Shown here piece after piece: positions 20,363 through 29,276 of a stretch of DNA of 64,000 bases. Made by a program: the position numbers and the translations under genes. The stretch covers positions 1,364,001-1,428,000 of the forward strand of contig NZ_CP006269.1 in assembly GCF_000737535.1 (NCBI RefSeq), given 5' to 3'. The DNA comes from Synechococcus sp. KORDI-100. Lineage in GTDB: Bacteria > Cyanobacteriota > Cyanobacteriia > PCC-6307 > Cyanobiaceae. The notes beneath the pieces are model-generated. The model worked only from the letters and a program-made list of their open reading frames with translations, was not told the DNA's origin and ran no database searches. Within the stretch, counting starts at the first letter, position 1; the number at the start of each line of letters is the position of its first letter.

Positions 20363-21198
20363 TTGAGTGCTCGAATCACACCGTCGTTGATCAGGGCGCT
20401 GATCAGCTCCCGTGTCTGTTTGTGGCTGCGGCCGAAGTATTCAGCCTCGTGGCAGAGAGAGGCGATCGTGTGTGTTCCATCGCAGTGATTGACCAGGAGG
20501 GCTTCATCGGCATTCAACAAACGCACACGGGGTTTGTGATCCTGATCGGCATAGATCAGGAACGTGCTGGGACCGTCCGCGCAGAACGGCACCTCCTTCG
20601 GGTTAGTGCCGTCCTTGACCCGTTGGCTCAGGCTGACGAGGTCAACACCGCTGATGCACAACTTGGAGGTTGGATTGAGGGTCGGTCGCTGCCAGATCGA
20701 TGAACGGTGATGCAGCTTCTTCTGGAGAAGCTCCGTGGATTCATAGGAGCGGTGCGCGATCAGGGAGACCCAGTGGCAGCGCCAATCGAGCAGGGCGGCA
20801 GCCACCAGTGCCATCGATGCCGTGAAACCGCAGACGCTGTTGAGCTTCACGCGATCGGACATGCGAACCCAGTCCTCTTCTTCGAGGGATCCCAGGTAGC
20901 TCACGAATTCCATCGATAACGCCTCTGCGTTCAAGGGTTCGCCGAGGGAATCGGCGTAGAAGCGCTCGATCAGCTGTTCAAAGTGTTCGGCGCCCATCAT
21001 CCAGCGCACCGAACGGAACACCTGGTTGAGTGGATCCACCGTGCGCGCCATGGCCCGATCCAGATAGATCCTCAGCACTTCACGGCTGTCCTTGAAGGCT
21101 GGCGCGGGAATGATCTGATCCAGAAGCCACTGGCGCGGTTCGCTGTGCAGGCTTGCCAGGAACTGCTGTTGCAGCCGCACGATCTGTGGTGATCTCAT
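20347..21198 (-). CDS. DUF2063-like MNIO partner protein
   Basis: 283 residues. The N-terminal half matches the DUF2063 (HvfC/BufC N-terminal) pattern: LQQQFLASLHSEP, then EVLRIYLDRAMARTVDPLNQ, FRSVRWMMGAEHFEQLIERF, and MEFVSYLGS. The C-terminal half resembles a winged-helix-like peptide-binding part with LLVNHCDGTHTIASL and ELISALINDGVIRALK. Proteins of this kind act with MNIO enzymes to bind and present the precursor peptide. Its ATG overlaps the MNIO stop (ATGA), which supports a joint role. A tandem repeat follows the stop. Confidence 0.8.
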   Translation of the reverse strand: MRSPQIVRLQQQFLASLHSEPRQWLLDQIIPAPAFKDSREVLRIYLDRAMARTVDPLNQVFRSVRWMMGAEHFEQLIERFYADSLGEPLNAEALSMEFVSYLGSLEEEDWVRMSDRVKLNSVCGFTASMALVAAALLDWRCHWVSLIAHRSYESTELLQKKLHHRSSIWQRPTLNPTSKLCISGVDLVSLSQRVKDGTNPKEVPFCADGPSTFLIYADQDHKPRVRLLNADEALLVNHCDGTHTIASLCHEAEYFGRSHKQTRELISALINDGVIRALKDGLS

Positions 21199-22076
21199 TG
21201 GGCGTTCTCGAGGGCGTAAGGACGCAGGAACTGGTTGACGTGCTGAACCTGATTGAGAGCTCGCTCCAGTGATGGTTCGGCGCTGTCCAAGTCGACGATG
21301 GTGGGCCAGGCACCGAAGTGAGCCAGCGATTGCTGGTACAGGTCCCAGACGTCGTCTTGGATCGTCTCCTTGCGGTTGTCGATGTGGAGCACACCAGCTC
21401 CAGCGGCTTCCGTGGAGCTGCCCGTCAGGTGAAACCCCCGCACGCTGTTGACGTTGAGCTGTGACAGCGTTGTCCAGGGATCCTCCTGGAAATTCCTGGC
21501 ATTGATCAAGATGCTGTTGATGTTCAGGCGCACAGAACAGCCAGAGCGTTCCGTGATGGCATTGATGAACTCGATCTCCGACATGTCGGAATCCTTGAAA
21601 CGCATGTAGCTGCTGATGTTCTCCACCAGAATTGGGGAGCCGATCACGTCCTGCGCCTCCTCGATCCTGTCCGCCAGGTAATCCACGGTTTCTTCGTTCT
21701 GAATCAGGGGAAGCAGAATGTGGAAATGATGCTGGGACAGGGAACTCCAGGAGAGGTGATCGGAGAAGACGGCCTCCGGATGCTCCCGGAGCAGTTGACG
21801 CACGAGCAGCAGATACTGCTTGTCGAGGGGTCCGGAGGACCCCAGCGACAGTCCGTAGCCATGCAGGACAACGCTGTATTCCCGGCGCAGCTCATCGAGC
21901 TGGTCCCGGTAGGTGCCACCGGCCTCCTGCATCAGATGTTCCGGATTGATCTGGATGCAGTCCAGATCCGGGCGCTGCTGGAACAAGGTCACAGCGTTCT
22001 CGTGGCAGAGGTTCAGGCCGGCTGAGGCACGTTTCAGCCTCGTCGACAGAGGTTTGAGTCCTGCCGTCGCGCTCAT
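21195..22076 (-). CDS. MNIO-family (DUF692) putative peptide-modifying iron oxidase
   Basis: 293 residues with a TIM-barrel layout of multinuclear non-heme iron oxidases (the MbnB/TglH/BufB/ApyH superfamily). Seen: VVLHGYGLSLGSSGPLD (His72), SDHLSWS (Asp106, His107), PILVENISSYMRF (Glu152), DMSEIEFI, FHLTGSS (His216) and HIDN. Known members modify Cys or C-terminal residues of ribosomal peptides. Several usual ligand positions look changed: LNIN where DVNN is typical, HLTGS for HLAGH, HIDNRK for LIDTHD, and VDLDS for an E-W-D motif. It may be a divergent subgroup. Upstream lies an 88-bp spacer and rlpA. Confidence 0.85.
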   Translation of the reverse strand: MSATAGLKPLSTRLKRASAGLNLCHENAVTLFQQRPDLDCIQINPEHLMQEAGGTYRDQLDELRREYSVVLHGYGLSLGSSGPLDKQYLLLVRQLLREHPEAVFSDHLSWSSLSQHHFHILLPLIQNEETVDYLADRIEEAQDVIGSPILVENISSYMRFKDSDMSEIEFINAITERSGCSVRLNINSILINARNFQEDPWTTLSQLNVNSVRGFHLTGSSTEAAGAGVLHIDNRKETIQDDVWDLYQQSLAHFGAWPTIVDLDSAEPSLERALNQVQHVNQFLRPYALENAQ

Positions 22077-22164
22077 GGCAGAGCATCTCGATCACTGTTG
22101 TCAACGTAGTGACTCAACAGCGAATTGATATGTGATTTGATCCATGGCGCTCTGCCGGCGCCGG

Positions 22165-22533
22165 TTATTCAACGATCTCCAGGCGCACGGGAACCTCGCC
22201 GGCCTGCATCATCCGAAGTTCGCTGGCGGCGCCATGGGCGAGATCGATGATCCGGTGGCGACGATGCGGCCCGCGATCGTTGATCCGAACGACAACCGAA
22301 CGACCGTTGCTGAGATTGGTCACGCGCACAAGGGTTCCGAACGGCAGGGTGCGGTGGGCTGCGGTGAACGTGCCGCGTCGCAATGTTTCGCCACTGGCTG
22401 TGCGACGTCCATAGAAGCCAGGGCCGTACCAGCTCGCCTGGCCGTTCACAACCTGCATCAACCTGGACTGGGCGGCCAGCGGTGCCGTCGACAGCGACAT
22501 CAGCAGCAAAACACGAAGCAGCACCGCAGTCAT
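22165..22533 (-). CDS. rlpA: RlpA-like septal ring lytic transglycosylase / rare lipoprotein A family
   Basis: About 122 residues. The signal peptide (ATG 22533, LLRVLLLMSLSTAPLAAQS) is followed by the double-psi beta-barrel: GQASWYGPGFYGRRTASGE, HRTLPFGTLVRVTNL, and VVRINDRGPHRRHRIIDLA with the conserved Asp. RlpA cuts denuded peptidoglycan at the septum. The minimal size, with no SPOR domain, is common in cyanobacteria. The start lies 14 bases after the stop of the decarboxylase-like gene. Confidence 0.92.
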   Translation of the reverse strand: MTAVLLRVLLLMSLSTAPLAAQSRLMQVVNGQASWYGPGFYGRRTASGETLRRGTFTAAHRTLPFGTLVRVTNLSNGRSVVVRINDRGPHRRHRIIDLAHGAASELRMMQAGEVPVRLEIVE

Positions 22534-22547
22534 CGGTCTGAGCGCAT

Positions 22548-23972
22548 TCAAGCGATCCGATCTGGATTGCGCTCCCCATCCACAAGACGCACTGTCTGAG
22601 GGATCTGATCGCCCCAGCACTGCTGCTGCTCGAGCAGCCAGCGCCAACGCGGGCCATCCAACCGTTCCCCCGGAACCAGCAAGGGAATCCCTGGCGGGTA
22701 GGGACAGATCGGTTCGGCGGCGATGCCCCCTTCCGCTTCAGTCAATGGCACGCAGCGCGCTGCAGCTCGCCAGGCCTGGCCCAGGGGCATCGAGAGTGTC
22801 GAGACCAGGGGCAGAGGTGGGCGGCTGAAGGCTGCTTGCGGCTGGCGATCGGGGTGGGCCTTGAGCAGTTGTCTCCAATGGCGGGTGATCAGGGATGTCA
22901 GGCCCCGGCGTTTCGCCAGACCCAGGCAGAAGGTGAGTGTCGCCGGTTCCGGAAGTTCCGCCACCAGGCCCCGCGGCAGCAGCCAGGCATCGGCTTCAGG
23001 TCCACTGATGCCAACGGCCCCCGTGTGCAGAACCAGCCTCAGTGGGTCTTGATTGGGCAGCAACGGCAACCCATTGCCGCTGAGCCGTTCACGCAGTTGG
23101 CGTGCCTCCTGCAAACGTCGCATGAATTGTTGACGTCCTCCCTGATCACACCAGGCCATCACAGCCGTTTCACAAGAGGCCAGCAGCAGGGCGCTGGGAC
23201 TGGTGGTTTGCAACCAGCCGAGACTGCGCGCAACAGCCTCGGGGTCAACGCGTTGTCCCTGCAGCCAGAGCACCGCGGTCTGAGCCAGCCCGGACGATGA
23301 CTTCTGCAGGGAATGCACCACCAGATCCGCTCCCCCGTGAAGGGCGGACGGCGGCAGCTCAGCATCGTGCCCCAGCGCCAGGTGGCTGCCGTGGGCTTCA
23401 TCCACGAGCACGGGCCAACCCTGTTGCTGCAACAACTGGATCACGGCGGTTGGATCGTTGGCGTAGCCCTGATACGTGGGGTGCACCAGCACAGCGGCGG
23501 CAACCGGTGGGGCATCTCCCGGCAGTTCGGCCAGCACGCGCTGCATCCAGGCGTGATCGGCGGGGGCCGGTTGACCGCGATCACTCTGGAAGGGCAGATC
23601 GAACAGCAGAGGGGTGAGATCGCCCAGCAGACAGGCCTGCAGAAGACTGCGGTGGCTGTTGCGCGGCAGCAACACGGCTTGGCCGGGTGCGGCAAGGGCC
23701 AACAGCGCGGCCTGGAGCATGCCGGTGGCGCCGTTGACGCCATACCAGGCGCGCTGGACCCCGATGGCCGCGGCGGCTTGTCTCTGACTGTCGGCGACGG
23801 CTCCCTCGCTGATCAGTGGGCCGCCGATGCTGGGCAGTTCCGGCAGATCCCACAGGCCAGGCCGCTGGCGCAGCAGACGCTTGACGCTCGCCGGCAGGGC
23901 CAGACCACGGCCATGGGACGGCAGACAAAGGGCCGTACCCAGTCGACGCTGCAGCAGGGACGGCAGCGTCAT
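22548..23972 (-). CDS. Orn/Lys/Arg decarboxylase-like PLP enzyme
   Basis: About 474 residues, fold type I PLP enzyme of the Orn/Lys/Arg decarboxylase group. Seen: WYGVNGATGMLQAALLAL, LPRNSHRSLLQACLL, VHPTYQGYAND, VLVDEAHGSHLALGHDA, and the PLP lysine in VVHSLQKSSSGLAQTAVLW. PYPPGIPLLVPGE at the C-terminus is typical. ATG 23972 is preferred over a TTG at 23990. The substrate (arginine, lysine or other) is not decidable here. Confidence 0.88.
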   Translation of the reverse strand: MTLPSLLQRRLGTALCLPSHGRGLALPASVKRLLRQRPGLWDLPELPSIGGPLISEGAVADSQRQAAAAIGVQRAWYGVNGATGMLQAALLALAAPGQAVLLPRNSHRSLLQACLLGDLTPLLFDLPFQSDRGQPAPADHAWMQRVLAELPGDAPPVAAAVLVHPTYQGYANDPTAVIQLLQQQGWPVLVDEAHGSHLALGHDAELPPSALHGGADLVVHSLQKSSSGLAQTAVLWLQGQRVDPEAVARSLGWLQTTSPSALLLASCETAVMAWCDQGGRQQFMRRLQEARQLRERLSGNGLPLLPNQDPLRLVLHTGAVGISGPEADAWLLPRGLVAELPEPATLTFCLGLAKRRGLTSLITRHWRQLLKAHPDRQPQAAFSRPPLPLVSTLSMPLGQAWRAAARCVPLTEAEGGIAAEPICPYPPGIPLLVPGERLDGPRWRWLLEQQQCWGDQIPQTVRLVDGERNPDRIA

Positions 23973-23990
23973 CCCTTCAGTGGATCTCAA

Positions 23991-24939
23991 GCAACGCTAA
24001 AGGACAGACGTTGTTGAGTCCTGGGCGTGTTGTTCACGGTTCTTCAGTTGACAACCCACTCAGCCATCACTGTTGCCATTGCTGAAGGCATGGCTTTGCG
24101 AGGATTGAATGTAAGAAATTCAATGGAGATTGGCAGTGATTTTATATATGACTTGTCTGTATTTAGATGACGTTTTGACTGAAATTGTCGGTTCGCTGGG
24201 GTTGATCGCTCTGGTTGATCGGTCTAATCGATCACTCTGATTGTGCTGTCAGCAATTGTCGATTGGTTGCATTGGTATCGTTTGATCAACGCCGCCCGAT
24301 TATTGGATGGGTACGATGCGATCTGTTGAACGAGGCGTCAACGAACAGTCTCACCGGTGGTGAGCTGTATCCTTGTTTGAGTGCTCTTCTCAGGTCAATA
24401 ACCTGGTTTGCGTGGTGTTTCGACAGGTTGCTTCACGTGGCCTTGCAGTGGGTCCGATCATCGCAGGATCGAATCATGTTGATTGCAGGTCAATCATCGT
24501 TCCTGATCAAGCAGTCGCTTCGGCCGTGCTGCTCTTCTCGACCTGCGTCTTGGCTGACTTTTGTGGATGTCGAAAAAAGCCGGTTTTTTTCCGACAAGAA
24601 AGCTTTTTTCGTACCAAGATCATGTCGTCAGGTCGCTAACAGACCTGAAAGCCGGGTAGAGCGATGCCCGGCGGGTGAAGACCTGGCCGCATCCTCAGGG
24701 TGTGGTCAAGTTCGTTCCTAGCAAGAAATTCGGTGGTGTTTCGCTTCGTTGCTCTCGACTCGTCAGTCTCCAGATGTGGTCGAATCGCTCCGGCGGTGCA
24801 CCGCCGTCGGCCACACAACATTCACTATCACGACCTCTCGAACAACCACTGAAAGGTTGTGATGCTTCATGACCCTTCGACGTTGCTATTCAGTGGATCA
24901 CTAGACCCCAACGGTTCTTAAATAATAAAACGAGGTAAA
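23991..24939. other. 949-bp spacer without a convincing gene
   Basis: It lies between the decarboxylase-like gene and the 3' end of the export operon. Open frames on either strand (for example 24215-24721 plus) have no recognisable protein pattern. Several hairpins are present: the pair at 24569-24611, GCCGGG...CCCGGC near 24650-24672, and CGGCGGTGCACCGCCG near 24793-24808. A small RNA is possible but not shown. I looked here for a short peptide precursor gene and found none. Confidence 0.6.
24569..24611. other. Two overlapping A/T-rich hairpins
   Basis: A perfect 10-bp inverted repeat CGAAAAAAGC (24571-24580) and GCTTTTTTCG (24602-24611) encloses a second possible partner for its left arm, TTTTTTTCCGAC (24584-24595). 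The left arm can therefore pair with either right arm. This could be a bidirectional terminator or an attenuator-like switch. Confidence 0.5.
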
Positions 24940-27078
24940 CTAATTCAGACGAGTGATTTTGGACAAATATCCGCCAGCTTCGATGTGCTCGTCCCATGTT
25001 CCGATTTCAACGGGCTTCCCTTTTTGTAAAACAATGATCTGGTCTGCATGGCGTATCGTCGACAATCGGTGGGCAATCGCGATTCGCGTGATCTTCATCT
25101 GATCAATCATATCTGAAATGATTTTCTGGGATGCATTGTCAAGAGCACTTGTCGCTTCATCAAGGATCAAGACAGAAGGGTTATTCATCAGCGCTCTCGC
25201 GATGGATACTCTTTGCATCTGACCACCTGAAAGGCTCGTTCCAGAGTCCGTTAAAAGAGTCTCCAAGCCCATTGGTAATTGACGTATCTCATCATCGACA
25301 GCAGCTTTTCTGAGTGCCTCCCAGACATCATCTTCTGATCGATGCAAGCCTCCACAAACGATGTCGTAAATAGAACCAGGATTGAACGATGCAGATTGCA
25401 TCACAACACCAAATTGCTTTCTGTAGGATCGTATGGAAAGATTTTCAAGGGATTCACCATCAACAAAGATTTCTCCTGACGTTGGTTTTAAAAATCCTAA
25501 TATGAATTTTATCAGTGTAGATTTTCCACAACCGCTAGGTCCCGTAATGGCTGTGTATTTTCCAGCGGGTATTGAAAGACTCAATTGATCAAACAGCAGC
25601 GATTGACTCTCAGGAAATGCATAGGACAATTTTGACACTTCAAAGAAACCTGAAATTTCTTTGCGCACGGCTGAGTTTTTAAATCCTGTTTCAACATCAG
25701 TGACCAGGATCGGTTCCACCCGCCCCCAGAGGACGGAAACACGACCCGATACATCGGCGATGATATCCACCGCGCTGGCGAAGGAACCATTAAAACTTGC
25801 GTATGCAGAATTGAAAGCAATGAAAGAAGCAGTTGTTGCATCAAATTGAATATCTCCACCGCTGTTCAATAAGCGTGCTGTCAAAATAGCGAATATAACA
25901 ACGGAGGAAATGGGTATTGCTAAAACTGCATATTGTTGCTTCGCATCATTGTAAAAGTTGTTTTTCAGGCGCAATGATGCTTGCTGATTCACTGTTTTCA
26001 ACCATCTCATCAAGACATAGGGTTCTTTTCCTGAAGTTCTGATCTGAGGTAAACCCATAATGGCTTGCATCGAGAAGTTTGTAACTTCAGCGCTTTTTTC
26101 CAGAAGAGGTTTTTCTAAGAGAATTGATCTCCAGGTAAGTATTAAAATCAAGCTTGTTGAAAACACTGTTAAAATGACTGCGTAGATCGCTAATTCAGGG
26201 TCATATTGGAACATCAGCGCAAAGTATGTCAGCGAAAATAAGCTTGATATAAGAGTGGTGATGACTCCAGTTCCTAACGCTTGCCTGATCTGACTGATGG
26301 AGTTGACGCGTGATGCCAGATCTGCTGTTGTGAATTTAGAGATGAAGGTCATTGGCAATCTCACCAATCGGTCCATCACGGCAGTTTGCAAACGATGATC
26401 TGTCACGCTCTCCAAACGAAGCGTCATCAGTGTCTTGAGGTATTGAACAATTGAGGATCCAAGGATGATCAGCAAGACAACCGTCGTGGTTTCAATTAAA
26501 AGTTGACTGTCACTTTGAGGCAGGATGCTGCCAACCAGATAGTTGGTCAACATCGGTATCGATAGATTGAATAACATCGCCACTGCCGCGGCGATGAAAA
26601 GAAGTAATATGGATATAAGTTCCTCTGAAAACGCAAACTTTAAAATGGTAAAAATATTAAGGATTTTTTCAGGCAGCGATGCATAAATTTCAATGGACCG
26701 ATCTTCAAATTGATCAGACTGATTAACAGGTCTCTTCTCCTCTGTGTATGGATTAAACAGCCAATTGGATGATCCATGACGAAAAAGAACAGCTGGCAGA
26801 GTCGTGCTCAAATCAAAAACAATCAAAATCGAGTATGCGTTGTTGACCAGATCGCGAGGAGTATCAACAAGTCGGTAAGGAATATCGTTATGGTCGATCG
26901 TGTTGACCAATAACGAATTTGGCAAATATTCAAGATTTGGTTTTTTGACGCCCAGTTTCTTTAAACAAAAATCTATGAGACGCAATTCAGGCAGTTGATT
27001 GCTTTCAACATCCGTTGGTAGAAACAGCTGCGATTCCAGCTGATTGATATTGTCAAAGAGGTTCTGTTGACGACTCAT
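24940..27078 (-). CDS. NHLM-type peptide export ABC transporter, ATPase/permease without peptidase
   Basis: 712 residues. A unique N-terminal region of about 170 residues is followed by an ABC exporter membrane domain (about 155-440) and an ATPase with Walker A TGPSGCGKSTLIKF, LSGGQMQRVSIARAL, Walker B VLILDEATSALD and the H-loop AHRLST. The layout fits the second ABC subunit of NHLM bacteriocin export systems. Its ATG overlaps the stop of the peptidase-ABC gene (ATGA). Together with the next two genes it forms a complete inner-membrane export unit. An outer-membrane TolC-like partner is not in the window. Confidence 0.87.
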   Translation of the reverse strand: MSRQQNLFDNINQLESQLFLPTDVESNQLPELRLIDFCLKKLGVKKPNLEYLPNSLLVNTIDHNDIPYRLVDTPRDLVNNAYSILIVFDLSTTLPAVLFRHGSSNWLFNPYTEEKRPVNQSDQFEDRSIEIYASLPEKILNIFTILKFAFSEELISILLLFIAAAVAMLFNLSIPMLTNYLVGSILPQSDSQLLIETTTVVLLIILGSSIVQYLKTLMTLRLESVTDHRLQTAVMDRLVRLPMTFISKFTTADLASRVNSISQIRQALGTGVITTLISSLFSLTYFALMFQYDPELAIYAVILTVFSTSLILILTWRSILLEKPLLEKSAEVTNFSMQAIMGLPQIRTSGKEPYVLMRWLKTVNQQASLRLKNNFYNDAKQQYAVLAIPISSVVIFAILTARLLNSGGDIQFDATTASFIAFNSAYASFNGSFASAVDIIADVSGRVSVLWGRVEPILVTDVETGFKNSAVRKEISGFFEVSKLSYAFPESQSLLFDQLSLSIPAGKYTAITGPSGCGKSTLIKFILGFLKPTSGEIFVDGESLENLSIRSYRKQFGVVMQSASFNPGSIYDIVCGGLHRSEDDVWEALRKAAVDDEIRQLPMGLETLLTDSGTSLSGGQMQRVSIARALMNNPSVLILDEATSALDNASQKIISDMIDQMKITRIAIAHRLSTIRHADQIIVLQKGKPVEIGTWDEHIEAGGYLSKITRLN

Positions 27079-29276
27079 GATGAGGCCTCCTCATTCTTAG
27101 AGATGGCATGTAATTTCGAAAAATGTCCATCGCTTGATAACAAATCATTTGGTGCTCCTGATTCGACGATTGCACCTTGTTCCATGACCACCACAACATC
27201 ACTTGTAAGTGATGCCTCAAGGCGGTGATCAATCGAGATCACCGTAATCTCTCTTTGTCTAAGCGCTTTGAGAAACTTTGACTGGGTCATATTGTCGAGG
27301 GCGCTGGTTGCTTCATCAAGCAAAAGGATGTTCGGTTTTCGTATTAACGCTCGGCAAAGTTCCAGGCGTTGACGTTCTCCACCACTGAGGTCACTGCCAT
27401 TGTCTTTGAGAACCCTGTTGAATCCATCCTTGTGACTGAGTATGAGAGAGAGTATCTGGGCATCTTCTGCTGCTTTGAATATGTCTTCGTCTTCAATTGA
27501 GTCGTCCCACAGAACAAGATTTTCTCGGACGGTTCCGTTGAAAATAAATACTTTTTGTGGTACAAGAGACATGTTATTGCGGATAACCTGAACTCCTTGA
27601 TCAAACATTGATTGATTATCAAACAATATCTCTCCATCTGTTGGCCTGACCAAGCCACCAATGAGTTTCATTAAGGTACTTTTTCCCGATCCACTTCCTC
27701 CTACAAGGGAGATCTGTTGCCCTGGGGGGATATGAAGATCAAGATTTTTCATATAATACGTTTTGCCTGCGTCAAAACTGAAGCTTAGATTCTTGATTTG
27801 TACATCCCCTTTAAGTTTGATATACTTGGCTACTTCAAACCCCTGCTTGCCGGATTTAAAGCTCGCGACCAAGGGATCATCGTCATTGTTTTTGATGTCT
27901 TCGATCCTTCCGACGTCGCCAACTAAATTTTGGAACAACTTGGTAATGCCTGGCAACTGATCGATTGGACCGACAAGTTCAGACTGGAGAAATTGAAATG
28001 CGACGAGGGCGCCGAGGGTCATTTTCCCATCGATAATCAGTAATCCACCGATGGCAATCACTAAGATACTGATTAGAAACGAACTTGTTGACGCTGAAAC
28101 ATTGGACCATGCCATTTGTTGTCCCAGAGTTTGCCTTTGGACGACGACATTTCCAAAGCTGGCCTGCCACTGACTGAGATATTCCAGTTCCAGTCCAGAC
28201 GCCTTGAGCCCCTCCATATTGTTGATACCTGCCAGGCTTTTCCCAAACGACTTTCCGGTGTCAATTGATAATTTCCGGTTTGCGTCTGATCTCATTTCTG
28301 TTAGTGCCCAATTTAATAATGTGTTGCCGATTGCGATTGCCAGGAAAATAGCTGAAAGCTGAGGTGAAATGACAAAAGCAAATATCAAAACCAATATAGA
28401 AGCCCATGTTTGAATAACAAATCGGACAATCTGAGCGATAATCACTTGTGTTGTTTCCATTCCTAAGATCAGCCTGGATGCCAGTTCGCCCTGGAACCTG
28501 GATTCGAAAAAAGAGTATGGATTTTGGAATAGTTTCCTGAAAAGATTTGCTGTAATTCTTTTTGATAATGATAGTTCTATTCTTCGAAGCAGCAGAAACT
28601 GTATCGCCAGTAGCAATAGCCACGTCGTTGCACTGAGAAATAACAACCACACAGTTGGAACGCCAAAATAAAGCCTTTTATTCATTAAAAAGCTGTCAAT
28701 GTACGTTGACGACAGGCCCGCCACAAATAATGTGCAAAAGGCTTGGCCGCAGCCAAGTGCCATTAAGAGCAAAAAATGTTTTGTGTAGGGCAGTAGTTGT
28801 GGGATAAATGTAAAAAGTATTGGACCTTTCCTTTTGGAGCGATCTGGTTTAAATAACTCGTTTGGCTCTATTTGTAGGACAATGCCCGTGTAGTTCGTCG
28901 AAAATTCTTCAAAATCAACTTTGTAGCGCCCTTGGGCAGGGTCACTGAGGTATACCGTGTCTCCCTGAAACCCTTCAACGACAAGGAAATGATTGAATCC
29001 CCAAAAAACAATGCACGGGTATTTGCCGCCTTCCTTCAGATTTTTTGCATCCATTCGGAATCCCTTGGCGGACATTCCATAGGTTCTTGCCGCTTTAAGA
29101 ATCTGCCCTGCACTTGAACCATCCCGGTTGACGCCGCAGGCAGCTCTCAAATCGCTGAGGTCTTCATAGCGTCCGAAGTAATCGAGAATTGTTGCTAACG
29201 ATGCTGCCCCGCATTCCAGGGCCTCGTATTGCAGACGTGTTTTGGTTTTCGTCCTTCTGGACAATAACGTTCTCAT
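27075..29276 (-). CDS. NHLM-type ABC transporter with N-terminal C39 peptidase
   Basis: 733 residues. The C39 double-glycine peptidase occupies about 1-135 with catalytic Cys22 (ALECGAASLATIL), His96 (FWGFNHFLVVEGF) and Asp112 (YLSDPAQGRY), so it looks active. The membrane domain (about 165-450) has six hydrophobic segments. The ATPase has GGSGSGKSTLMKLIGG, LSGGERQRLELCRAL and ILLLDEATSALD. Such proteins remove a leader after Gly-Gly and export the peptide. It overlaps the adaptor gene by one base. The natural substrate is not identified; the Gly-rich gene at 19585-20281 is a candidate by inference. Confidence 0.9.
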   Translation of the reverse strand: MRTLLSRRTKTKTRLQYEALECGAASLATILDYFGRYEDLSDLRAACGVNRDGSSAGQILKAARTYGMSAKGFRMDAKNLKEGGKYPCIVFWGFNHFLVVEGFQGDTVYLSDPAQGRYKVDFEEFSTNYTGIVLQIEPNELFKPDRSKRKGPILFTFIPQLLPYTKHFLLLMALGCGQAFCTLFVAGLSSTYIDSFLMNKRLYFGVPTVWLLFLSATTWLLLLAIQFLLLRRIELSLSKRITANLFRKLFQNPYSFFESRFQGELASRLILGMETTQVIIAQIVRFVIQTWASILVLIFAFVISPQLSAIFLAIAIGNTLLNWALTEMRSDANRKLSIDTGKSFGKSLAGINNMEGLKASGLELEYLSQWQASFGNVVVQRQTLGQQMAWSNVSASTSSFLISILVIAIGGLLIIDGKMTLGALVAFQFLQSELVGPIDQLPGITKLFQNLVGDVGRIEDIKNNDDDPLVASFKSGKQGFEVAKYIKLKGDVQIKNLSFSFDAGKTYYMKNLDLHIPPGQQISLVGGSGSGKSTLMKLIGGLVRPTDGEILFDNQSMFDQGVQVIRNNMSLVPQKVFIFNGTVRENLVLWDDSIEDEDIFKAAEDAQILSLILSHKDGFNRVLKDNGSDLSGGERQRLELCRALIRKPNILLLDEATSALDNMTQSKFLKALRQREITVISIDHRLEASLTSDVVVVMEQGAIVESGAPNDLLSSDGHFSKLHAISKNEEASS

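Noticed and set aside
24650-24672. tRNA or riboswitch-like fold near GCCGGG...CCCGGC
   Set aside because: It is a single hairpin without cloverleaf, anticodon arm or a known riboswitch core.
24215-24721. 168-codon plus-strand frame in the large spacer
   Set aside because: Composition is not protein-like, there is no ribosome site, no domain pattern, and hairpins cross it.
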